Shown piece by piece: positions 41,357 through 51,101 of a stretch of 64,000 nt of DNA; position 1 is the first letter of the stretch, and every line of letters starts with the position of its first letter. The translations under genes were made by a program, and so were the position numbers. This stretch comes from Falciphora oryzae. Its lineage: Eukaryota > Ascomycota > Sordariomycetes > Magnaporthales > Magnaporthaceae. The stretch covers positions 130,173-194,172 of the forward strand of contig JNVV01000059.1 in the NCBI GenBank assembly GCA_000733355.1. The letters are read 5' to 3'. The notes beneath the pieces are model-generated. The model was not told the origin of the DNA. It did not search any database and saw only the letters and a list, made by a program, of their open reading frames with translations.

Positions 41357-43796
41357 TCACAATATCGAAGGGATCACTTGGACTCTAATATCCTCGGTCT
41401 GCCACGTAGCAAACGTTGTTAGATCCGCGGAAAAGTCCGCCCGAAGCTGATCCATCGTCTTGTGATGGATCCCCTCGCCGCGGGACGCACAGCCATCTAC
41501 CGCCGTCAGGCTGTCGAGCCCGAGTGCGTAAAGCTGGGGGGCTTTGGGGCTGGCAAATATCTTAAACGTGTCGACGGGCCGCCAGCCGCCCGAAACTGCC
41601 TGATGCAGCTCCGGGGCAATCTCCGCCCCCAGGATCACCTCACGTTCTTTGTGCTTGCCTCAGCCGTAGGCGCCGTCCAGTGTCCAAAACGGACCGTCCA
41701 TGGGGAAGACTTTTTGGACGGTGAATTCCGCCGAGCAGTCGAGGATGACGAAGTGGACTTTCCGCTCGCTAAGGTTTTTAACCGTGACACGGAACAGCCG
41801 CTTCTCCTCTACGCTGTACAGGCCCTCGTCATTCGGCTCCATCGTCGAGATTGGCTTAAGCCTTTCTCCATGCACCTCCCTGGCGTTCGGCGCGGCGTCT
41901 ATATCCACGGCAATAAGAGCAGAGCTTTTGTCGTTTTCCACGCAATGGTTGGCTAATTCTCTAGTCCACTTATAGCGGGCTAGGTGCTCTAAGCGGCGCA
42001 CGAGCCTGAGCATGCCCCGATCGAGGTCACCCTCGGCCGGGATGGGGTCAGAGCCGGGCCCATAATAGTCGTAACTGTTGGTAGGAGTGTTACTCCTGTA
42101 GGCTCGGAGATCTCCCAAGAGAAAGAACAAAGATCTATAGATCTGGAAAGGTGTCTGTATTGATGCATGATGAAGAAGGAATCTAGTTGCAGGAAGGGGA
42201 TCGCAACATCCCCTTTTGTAGGCTCGTGGGAGCGCACGACCCCTAGGCCTGCTGCTCCACGAGGCGTGGGCCCTTCCTGGATGCACGCGCTAGATCACGT
42301 GGATCAACAGTAACCGCCCCCAACTGGCCGTCGATGGCAAAAAGGCCCGAGTTGTCGATCGAGATTCGGAATGTCGCGGCGTCGTCGTCCGCCAGGGTAA
42401 ACCAGGTCCGGTCGGCGAGCTTCTCGTCCCAAAGCTGCGTAAATATCTCCCGCTTTTCAGCATCCATGTCAAACCAAACAGTGGAGCGGCTCCCGACTGA
42501 CAAAGACTTTAGGACGGCAACACAGCCTGCCATAATATCTGCCCAGCGAATATCCTTTCCTGGATTTTCGAACGTGGCAATCGAATCTGCATCCGTTACC
42601 TTAACCACTTTCACTTTTGCGAGGGCGTTGCTCCGTTCGACCTTGGGGTTACAATCGCTGGAATATATGCCATACACCGACCCTTGACGTACTCCGTGCA
42701 TCAGACCGCCGCCCAGTGTGACGTATCGATCAGCTGGGTTTTTATTACTGCCCGTCACTGTGTCGACGACCCTGTGTCCATACAAACGGGCTCGCACTCC
42801 TTCGTTAAAAAAGAAACGATCCCTATCTCCAACAAGATATGGCGTCTGTCCAAGGCGGCCCTTACGAACCTTGCTGGAGACCGTTTCGTAGATGGCTTGA
42901 GCCGACATGCCCAACGAGCCAAATTGGAGGACGTCGAGCAAACACTTGGTTAGGGCTCCGTGGGCGCCGTCGCTTGTTTCGAAGGCCTTCTTTTGCGCGA
43001 GACAAGCGGCGAGGACGATAAAGTCCCGCGGCTCGTCCAGCCACGACGGCCTGTTGGTCCAAAACGCAATCTTGCCCATCGTGACCTTATCAGGCACGTC
43101 GACGTACGCGGGGTTGCGGTGCGAGTCGTAGACGCCCTTGATGCCTCGCACACGTTCGTCCAGCCTGCCGTCGCCCCCGTAACGAGCCGTCCCGCCCGAG
43201 TGGCAGCAATCGAGCACTACCGTTACAACCAGCCCGGCTTCGACCATGCCCTGCAGCAAAACGGCGATTTCGAGGTCGCGGAGGTAGTGCCCGCCATATA
43301 GGACGTCGCTTGGCACCAGTGCGTGGTCCTCGTCGTCGGCCGTGCTGGGCACCGCCATGTCGGCCCTCGCACCCCCACACCCCCTTAGGTGTGCAAACAC
43401 TGTCGTGGCGCGGGCCCCGTGGCCGGAGAAGTGGACGTAGACTAGGTCCTCCGCCCTGGCGCCTGATCCTTTCCCACTTTTGGCGTCTCCGGATACTTTA
43501 CGTAGCTCGCGGACGATACGGTCGTACGTGGGCTCGATCCAGGTGGCCGGGAGCGGCCAGCCATGCGTTCCCCGGCCGGGATTGGGGGCGAGCAGCTTCA
43601 TGATATTCTGCGGGGGGACCTGGAGGGTGTTAAGGAGGTAATGTTCGACCGCGAGAACGTCGTTGACACAGCCGCGCAAGTTCGGATACTCGATCTCGTC
43701 GCGGGCAGAGTTATAGCGTCGAGTGGTAGGCGGCTGCCCGGGACGATGGTAGCAATCTATCCCGATCAGGACTGCCCACTTAACCGGTCCTGCCAT
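41357..43796 (-). pseudogene. Caspase-like (C14) protein with C-terminal accessory domain, disrupted
   Basis: From ATG 43796 a 517-codon frame begins KWAVLIGIDCYHRPGQ and carries VYVHFSGHGAR (catalytic His) and VVTVVLDCCHSGGTA (catalytic Cys), then FIVLAACLAQKKAFETSDG and a beta-rich region, stopping at TAG 42245-42243 after GPRLVEQQ. About 270 bp later another frame resumes RRLEHLARYKWTRELANH, FRVTVKNLSERKVHFVILDC, PMDGPFWTLDGA, meets TGA at 41662-41660, then REVILGAEIAPELHQAV to TAA at 41357. Fungal caspase-like proteins cleave after basic residues or act in cell death. The gap includes a relic of LTR family I. The catalytic domain itself is intact. Confidence 0.8.
42078..42212 (-). repeat. 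LTR family I relic inside the caspase-like gene
   Basis: On the minus strand the segment ends GATCTCCGAGCCTACAGGAG...CTCCTACCAACA, as does the full LTR I at 48545-48838. Its other end (TGTTGCGATC) is diverged or deleted and no target duplication is visible. Confidence 0.5.
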
Positions 43797-44159
43797 GGCC
43801 GAGTCTCGTGGCGCCGAGCGGGATGCGGCGAGTGTTGAAGATGGCGTGCGAGACGTGGTGATATTTTAAATTGTGTGTCTCGGGTCCCCAACCAACAAAG
43901 CTGCGGTATGGAGACTATCAGCAAGGGAGGGGCGGGCTTCAGGAAGACCCAGTCGACGGAGGCCCTGCTTTTGACCGACAGTTGGGTGATGCGGCAGGTA
44001 AACACGGCCTGAACCGTGGCCACGACGACCAAATATTCTGGGCAGATTTCGGCCATCTCTAGGGCTATCCGGTTCGGGGCGTGGAGGTGGCACACCACCA
44101 AGTCTGCAGCCATCTGCCCCGTTCTGGCTGGCAAGCCTAGCTAACAGATCGCGTACAGC
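43797..44159. other. No gene recognised
   Basis: Overlapping minus-strand frames (43766-44134 and 43866-44183) have no known domain. Could be upstream sequence of the caspase-like gene or the left part of the LINE. Confidence 0.3.
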
Positions 44160-44955
44160 CGCCATAGGCTGAGCTGACAGCACCGACGCGTCTCAGCTTA
44201 CGAGTATCTTCTACAAACCTCACCGGCATCCTACCGCATGGACTCAAATTACCTAGCCGCTCGTATTTTGACCGCATCGAGAAGGAGCCTGCAGAGGCTA
44301 AACAAGGCTTTGGACCGGCTGCGGGTCGCGGAAACGGCATGAGACGACCCACCCGCGGTACTTCAAGCTTTAGCACTCTGTTCCATCGCAGAAATGGGTC
44401 CAGCAGGTTCATTAGCAGGTTGTCGTCCTCCAAGCCAACGGTGGCCGGAGTAAAGGCTTTAGCCCGGAAGATGGCCCGGGATGCCCGAACCGCCTGGTTC
44501 GAAAACAACCTACCGGACCGGTACAAAACTATAGGCCTCCCGCCGGCACCACGGCCTGCACCCGAAGCTTTGCAGTTGCACCGGAAGGTGTTACAGCGGC
44601 TAATAGCCGCACGCACGGGGCATGGGGATTTCGACTGGTACCACCGAAAGTTCCAGCACGAAAACGACAACCCGTGCCGGTGCGGAAGAAACAAGTCCCC
44701 TTCCCACCCTGTATACTGCAGGCTGGCTAGGGCGGCAGAAAACAAGTGGCCCACAACGGACCCTTCCCCGGCTTTTGATAGGCCCGGATATTGGAAACGG
44801 CTATTGCAAAAGCCTTTCCTTTTTGCTTCGTTCGTCGAAACTACCAACTATTACACTATCGCTGGGCGATAGTAACAGGGTTTAAATAGCCCGCATATAA
44901 CCTATTTTCCCTTTTCCTTTTTCCTTTGCATTTTTCACTTTTCCTTTGTACTATT
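44160..44955 (+). mobile_element. LINE (Tad1-like) ORF2 3' end and UTR
   Basis: The frame 44339-44872 ends with ARTGHGDFDWYHRKFQHEN, then CRCGRNKSPSHPVYCRLARA, a CCHC-like finger (C-x-C...H...C) typical of the C-terminus of fungal Tad1-clade LINE ORF2, following RxGHGDFxxYHxxF. After TAG come TAGCCCGCATATAACC and a T/C-rich run. The reverse transcriptase part is not present here. Confidence 0.7.
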
Positions 44956-45348
44956 AGGACCAACAGTAGGCTCGTTAGTCCCCCGCACCTCCGGCCGGGC
45001 CCAGGGGGGGTTTATTGCGATCCCTCCCGCCACACTCGGCCTCACTCTTTTTCCGGCACTTTGCCGGCCGACAGCTTTCACTACCACCAACAGCAGCGCT
45101 TACAGCGCCCTGGCGTTTATTCGCCCCTTTTGCCGATTGCCCGCTCACCAACAAGGAGCGCCGGAATGCGGCCCGAACTCCGTGTGCCTTGGGCTTGCCC
45201 CTTGGTTTGATCTGTTAGCCGCCTCGATAGCAACACATAGCCTAGTGTCAAGCTTAGGTAGCGCTAGCACGTCGTATGCCCCCTGGGAGGCAGGGACTGG
45301 TAGATCCCGACTTACCGACGTTAAATAGACTCTCTCTCTCTCTCTCTC
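44956..45348 (+). repeat. SINE-like repeat H, copy 5, with CT tail
   Basis: Starts AGGACCAACAGTAGGCTCG directly after the LINE T/C-rich end and finishes with (CT)9. Carries all H segments, with GGTTTGATCTG at the B-box-like position. Confidence 0.7.
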
Positions 45349-45567
45349 AGCAGGTTGTCGTCGGCAGTGTCATGGGCTCATGCAGGGTCTCAATCAGATA
45401 ATGTTCCGTTCGTCAGCGGATTCAGAACTTGCGGAAATCGCACCCGCGATAGCAGCATGCTTACGGAGGTCTGTAGGCACCTGTGTGCCAAAAGCCCCAA
45501 ATGCGGTTAGCGTATTTATCCGCTCACCCCAGGTGTATCGGCTTTTTTTTTTCAACGCCACAGCTTA

Positions 45568-48401
45568 CTTGGGGGCTGTGCGTTGTGGGCCCCCTCTCAA
45601 AAGAGGGGGTCACAAAATGCAAGATCATCCACAAAAATAAGGATCACTGATCCACACCAAAAATTACCGCGATACCTATTTTTTTGCTTCGTGATTGCAA
45701 TTTATCGTCAGCCAACGCCCTTCTACGTGAAGATGCCGGAAAACAAAGTGATTTCCGAGTCCGTCGCGATCGGGGCTGCACGCCGATATTTACGGAACGA
45801 GCAAGCCGCCTAAAAACGGGCCGCTTTATCCCGTCAAGTAACGATTCCCAAAGGCAGGCCTCGAGAAACCTTCCGGGCTTTTTGTCGTAGAAAGGGATTT
45901 CCCTACTCCTCTGTTTATAAGCACTACCGGTCCTTTAAAAAGACGGGGTCCCTAGCAGTTTCTCCGCTCTCTAAGGGCCGGCCGCGTTGCCTGACGGATG
46001 CCGAGGATACAGCGTTAGTAGCGTATATCGTTGAGTTCGAAAAGGCCGGAGTTTTCGCCTTTATTCCTATAATCGTTGCCGGCGCTAACAAACTACGAGC
46101 CATACGAAAACCGCCCGCGCCGCCTGTTAATAAAAACTGGTTCACTCGTTGGAAAAAGGACCACGGCGAATTCCGTACGACTGCCACCGACCCTATGGAA
46201 GTAAGCAGATTGAGTTGGGAGGCCTAAAGCGAGGAGATTAGTGCGTGGTATCGTCGCGCCAACGAAATGGCTATAGCTCAAAAGATTACGGCATCCGTTT
46301 GCTAAAACGCTAACGAAATGGGCGCCCGTTTGGGGTGCCGCGACGGCCGGATTAAAGTCGTAATCGTCGCTAAAAAAAGGCATAAGAAACCGACGACTTT
46401 GGACCCGGCCAACAAAAAGTTTTGTACGATTGTTAGCGCCGGTAACGCTAAGGGAAAGACGATCCCCGCCCTTTGTATTTTTAAGCAGTGGCTTACTACA
46501 GATTGGGCCGATTTTGGCCTGCCTGGAAAAACGACTTTTATGCGGTTAGATACCAGCTTTTCGAACCTCGAAATTATGCTTACCTGGATCCGGCATTTTA
46601 ACCGCTGTTTTTGGCCTTTAACGGCCGGCGTACGACGGCGAGGCCTTTCGTTAATCGAAAATTGGTTTGGCTACCTAGCAGACCGCCAATTCGATTTTTT
46701 GATGGACCGCTTTAATTAGGATTACTTCGATTCCGGTATGGTGCGAAGCGACGGATACAAACGCATTTGGAAGTGGCTAATTTTCGACGGCTTTACCGGG
46801 CACTTAAATATCGAAATAGTTGATTACTGCCTGCGGTTTGATATCTAGCTCGTCATTTTACCCTTACATTTAACCCACCGCATACAGCCCATGGACGTGG
46901 GCGTTTTTTCGCATTTTAAGCGCGAATAACAAGCGGTTTTTTAGGAAGCCGTTTAATCGGGAAAGGTTTCGTTTTCTCGCATTAATTTTGTGTTTTCCCT
47001 TAAGGTCAGTTCTTTCGTACTTAATTTCCTATATAAATTTGCGCTGATTTAAAACCTATTTAAGCGGTGCCTTAAAGCTGCCTTTACGAAAGGGCATATA
47101 ATTTCGGGCTTTGAGGACTCCGGCATCTAGCCTTTAAACGAGCAACGGGCCCTCGGCAACTTCGGGCATCAATTTAAGGATATAAACGTTGCGCGCGCGC
47201 CGTTAGCCCTACCCAAAAATACCCGGATCAAAACGGCCAAGTACGTTGCAAAGCGACTGCGTACCAAATATCACAGCTTTCACTACCTCCTTAGCTTTTC
47301 CACGCGTTACGGTATACCGGATCTTTGCAGCATTGCAAACGAGGCGATCCTTATGCGAAATAGGCTCGGTTAAAAGGTACGGGACCGCTACGAAAAAATC
47401 CGCCGCCGCCAAAAAAAAGCGCGTTAAATCGATCGTTAAATCTGCTAATAAACAGTTCGCTACAGCTATCACGCTTAACGATTTGCTAGCTAAAAGAAAC
47501 GAGATCCAGGTGGAGGAGGTACGCAAAAAGAAGTGGAAGCAGTATCAGATTGCCGTTAAAGCAGTAAAAGCCGAAAAAAAAGCGCACCGCGCCGCTTGGC
47601 AAGCAGCCCGCTATAGGCACGAGGGAGTCCGGGTTAGCTTTAACGTATACTTCGAGCGAGTTGGTTAGCAGGAAGCCTACGTGGCTTTCGATACCTCACA
47701 AAAAACGTGGCGGCAAAAACCTGAAGAGACTCCTTTGTAGGCAGTCGATAACGAAGGCCGGCCTTTTAAAAGACCTTTGCGAAAGGCGCAGATACCTAAA
47801 AGCGACGATACCGTTAATATCTTTACAAATCCGGTAGCTTTCCTTAATAAGGCTTGCCTTTCCCCTTTTAACAACGACGAGTTTGACGTGCCCTCGTCAC
47901 CTTCGTTGCCGCCGAGTTTACCGCAATTGCCGGTCCGCCGGGCACAGTCCCGGCCTGCTACACCTCCCTTTCCTTCGCCGGCTGGCGGGTACGGGATAGC
48001 ATATATAAACCACCCGTTTATGCGGGGGGAGTGATTGCCTACGGTTCCGGCCCGTTAGGTAACCTCTAAAACAGCCTCTTTTTTCGTTTTATTGCTTTTT
48101 TGGGCTTATTCGGCCTCGTTGGGGGTCCCAGGGCCGGCGCAGATATTTACTTTTTTTGCCTGCAAATTGCATTGTTTGATTAAAATAAACGCTTTTCCGG
48201 ATCCGATACCCCGTATTTACTTGACTCCCTTCGAGGATTGATTTAAAAAGCTCGTTATTGCTGATTTGCATCGATTCTCATAACAGGACACTTTTTCCCA
48301 TACATTTTTTGCGGTGGATCAGTGATCCTTATTTTTGTGGATGATCCTGCATTTTGTGACCCCCTCTCTTAAGAGGGGGCCCACAACGCACAGCCCCCAA
48401 G
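45568..48401 (+). mobile_element. Pogo/Fot-type DNA transposon, 88-bp TIRs, TA target duplication
   Basis: Terminal inverted repeats 45568-45655 and 48314-48401 (about 84 of 88 bp alike, both starting CTTGGGGGCTGTGCGTTGTG), flanked by TA (45566-45567, 48402-48403). The interior (about 45720-47170) encodes a decayed DDE transposase: RWKKDHGEFR, EISAWYRRANEMAIAQK, NEMGARLGCRDG, VVIVAKKRHKKPTTLDPANK, CTIVSAGNAKGKTIPALCIF, FDGFTGHLNIEIVDYCLRFD, PLHLTHRIQPMDVGVFSHFK, with many TAA/TAG codons at Gln positions (C-to-T type). A Lys-rich coiled C-terminal region follows (47390-47620). Confidence 0.85.
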
Positions 48402-48499
48402 TATTTCTATAACTTTCCCACATAATAAACTGTACCCAACTCGCATCGAATGGCATTAAAAGCACCCGATTGCAATTTATTTTACCGGATCGCGGTATA

Positions 48500-49165
48500 T
48501 ACAATTGCAGTGCAGGCAATTGCAGTGCAGGCAATTGCAGTGCATGTTGGATCATAATTCCAGCATAATTGCATCATTATTCTGGCGCATGCACTTGAGG
48601 GATCTGGAGGCCTGGAGGGCCTGGGAGGCCCTGGCCTACGGGGTCCTACGGACCCCGTGACCTGGAGGGCCAAGCTCTACAGGCAATGTATATAAGGGCT
48701 TGGTTGCCCTCCCTCTCTGGCAGATAGATCCCTTTCTTCTTCGTGCACAATAGATTATGATTCCTCTGATATAAGGGATCATTGTTCACCCTGTTTTGGA
48801 GATCTCCGAGCCCACAGGAGTACATACTCCTACCAACAGTGCAGGCAATTGCAGTGCAGGCAATTGAATTAGGTAGGGGCCCGGGTGCTGAATCGCGCTG
48901 GCCAATTCGGAAGCGGGGCCCTGATTCGTGCCGCGCAATTACAGTGCAGGCAAGCAATTGCATTGCACGAATCATGGCCCCGCTTTCGAATTAGCTAACG
49001 CGATTCAGCACACGAGCCCCCCCACCAAATTCGATTGCTTGCACTGCAATTGCGCGGCACGAATCAGGGCCCCGCTTCCGAATTGGCCAGCGCGATTCAG
49101 CACCCGGGCCCCTACCTAATTCAATTGCCTGCACTGCATTGCCTGCACTGCAATTGTATATACCG
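48500..49165. repeat. Short tandem GCAATTGCAGTGCAG units and nested inverted blocks
   Basis: The centre of the foldback element has about three GCAATTGCAGTGCAG units on the left, interrupted by LTR I, more on the right, and then a block (GTGCTGAATCGCGCTGGCC ... GGGGCCCTGATTCGTGCCG) present four times in alternating orientation between 48870 and 49115. Confidence 0.75.
48545..48838 (+). repeat. Solo LTR, family I, inserted in the foldback centre
   Basis: 294 bp from TGTTGGATCATAATTCC to CTCCTACCAACA, with an exact 5-bp target duplication GTGCA (48540-48544 and 48839-48843) and a TATATAAGG box near 48690. The target is itself the repeated unit. Confidence 0.9.
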
Positions 49166-49378
49166 CGATCTGGTAAAAATAAATTGCAACCGGGCGCTTT
49201 TTAGTGCGATTTAGTTCGTTGCGCTATAATTTATTACGTGTGAAAGTTGTGGGAATAGGTTGTGGCTGTTGATTGTGGCAAATTCATTAGTAAAACCTAC
49301 CCCCGGGTTGGTCTATTGCACGCTAAACCGCATTCGGGTTTTGACACACAGGTGCCTATAGACTTCCGTACATGCTGC

Positions 49379-51101
49379 CTCTATTGCGTTTACGAAACGG
49401 AAATGACAGAAGTGCTCCGGCGGCTTTTTTAATCGAGTTGGGCTAAGGCCACCCTATTCTCTTCAGACTCACACGATCATTATCAATCTCCTGGTCAGGC
49501 CGATACAGAGTCTCCTCTCCATCCACCTCGTACTTGCCTATCAGATCTGGTGATGGAGTGGATTCAGTACCCGGGCTTACTGTTGCACCACGTGCAAGTT
49601 TGTTTGGTCACGTGTAATTCTGATTAGTAATGGTGCACGAACTGTGTGGCCGTAGACGCGTTCAGTGCAAATTTTGCAGGCCGCTTGTCGACAGGGACAC
49701 AGTCGGGCAGAACAGAATCAATCAACAATTACGTCAGATCATCTTTGGTCATTACGCTGTGCAACACTTACCAGACCCGCTCATCAGCGACAGCATCGAG
49801 ACCTGGCCAACAAGGGGCAGGCACCCCCGCTGCACCGGCAATTGCGGCCCAGGTACAGCCGCAGATGCGTCATGTCAGAACTCTACTTGTACCCACGCCA
49901 GCGCAGCCCGCACACGCAGACGGTGGTACAGATGGACCAGGATTCCTTTTCGGGTGCGCACTTGGGCCTCTTGACACACGCCACTGAACGCGAGCGTTGC
50001 GCGGCTCGTGGATAACACACGGCAGAGTGTTGACGGTCGTTGAAGACTGTGCGGAGGTCGGGCATGGCCGGCGACCCATTTGAGTCATATCGTTCCAGGC
50101 AATTGCGGCGAAAACTGATTGTCGACGTGTACTGCATGCTGTAATTGGCTCCCACCAGCCACACCCACGCGCCCGGTCCTGCAAGTCTGCCCAACTCCGA
50201 ACCAGCAAAACACACGTGCAGCCCAGAGGACGTTGTATTGAGCCGTGGATATGCGCCCGGGCGTGCCACAGCCTCACCATTAACTGGCGGTGTGACGGCT
50301 AGGCGTCATGCAGGCTCGTCACATAGCAGAGTTATGCCAATGTGTCGAGATGTCAAGTAATGGCTGAGACATGAGCCCCAATTAGTTCGTCTGGACGAAA
50401 TCAGAGCTGCGACCCATCACTTTCTCTGGCGCCAAGCTGGGGGCTGAATGAGGCTGCATATGTTAGGCCCGCTGCGTCGCCCAATCCTCCGGGGGACTCA
50501 ACATCTCCCTGATTTGTGGAAGCGTTAATTGAAAGGCTCAGCCCAGCCTCCGAAGTGCAGTACATTGCCGCAAGTCACTTTGATATCGCGGATGCGAACA
50601 GGCACTCCCCATCAATGTACGGCTGGCTTTGCGTAATGGAGTATGCAGCAAGACGCAATGGTACGATTCACTCCGTGTCGTCATTCTCAAGTGGGCTGTG
50701 CCGTCCGTAGTTACTCCTGTCATCACTCTTTCTTTTCTTTGCTCTGGAGACGCCGCTCGCTGCCCAATCTTTTGGCCATCTTGCCCACCGTGTACACCCC
50801 GCTCGCTGTCACACGGAGGCACCCGAAGGATCTCCCCGAAGGAGCTTCGGAGTCTCCGAAGACGCCCGGCCGTCAGGCATAAATAGACGCCGGGCGTCGC
50901 CCGGTTCACCTTTGTATTTGGGGATCCTCAAGCATCGATTTGAGGCCCAACGAGATTATTAGTTATATTGATGAGAATCCAAACTGTCTGCCATTGAGCC
51001 CTTGTTACACTAGCCCGATACATCTTACTTCCAAACTCCTTAGCATCCCCTTGACAACTCTTTCAAATCAATTTCTGGATACTTCAACAACTGCAGCAAT
51101 G
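49379..51101. other. 1.7 kb without a recognisable gene
   Basis: Open frames of 60-136 codons overlap on all strands (for example 49646-49987 plus and 49870-50280 minus), none with a known motif. The end (50940-51101) is the 5' region of the TPR-CHAT gene. Confidence 0.35.

Larger units (their letters stand above)
45464..49378. mobile_element. Foldback (long inverted repeat) element, split by a pogo-type insertion
   Basis: The left end (CGGAGGTCTGTAGGCACCTG) and right end (complement of CAGGTGCCTATAGACTTCCG) are inverted copies, and the similarity continues inward: TGCGGTTAGCG, CAACGCCACAGC...ACTTTCCCACATAATAAA, GATTGCAATTTATTTTACC, GATCGCGGTATATACAATTG, then CAATTCGGAAGCGGGGCCC-type blocks. 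Without the pogo insertion (45568-48401) the element is about 1.08 kb and almost entirely palindromic. TA flanks both ends (45462-45463, 49379-49380). A related left end is at 60927. No transposase of its own. Confidence 0.7.

Noticed and set aside
48500..49165. CRISPR-like array
   Set aside because: The short repeated units are contiguous or inverted, not separated by unique spacers, and the sequence is eukaryotic. It is the centre of a foldback element.
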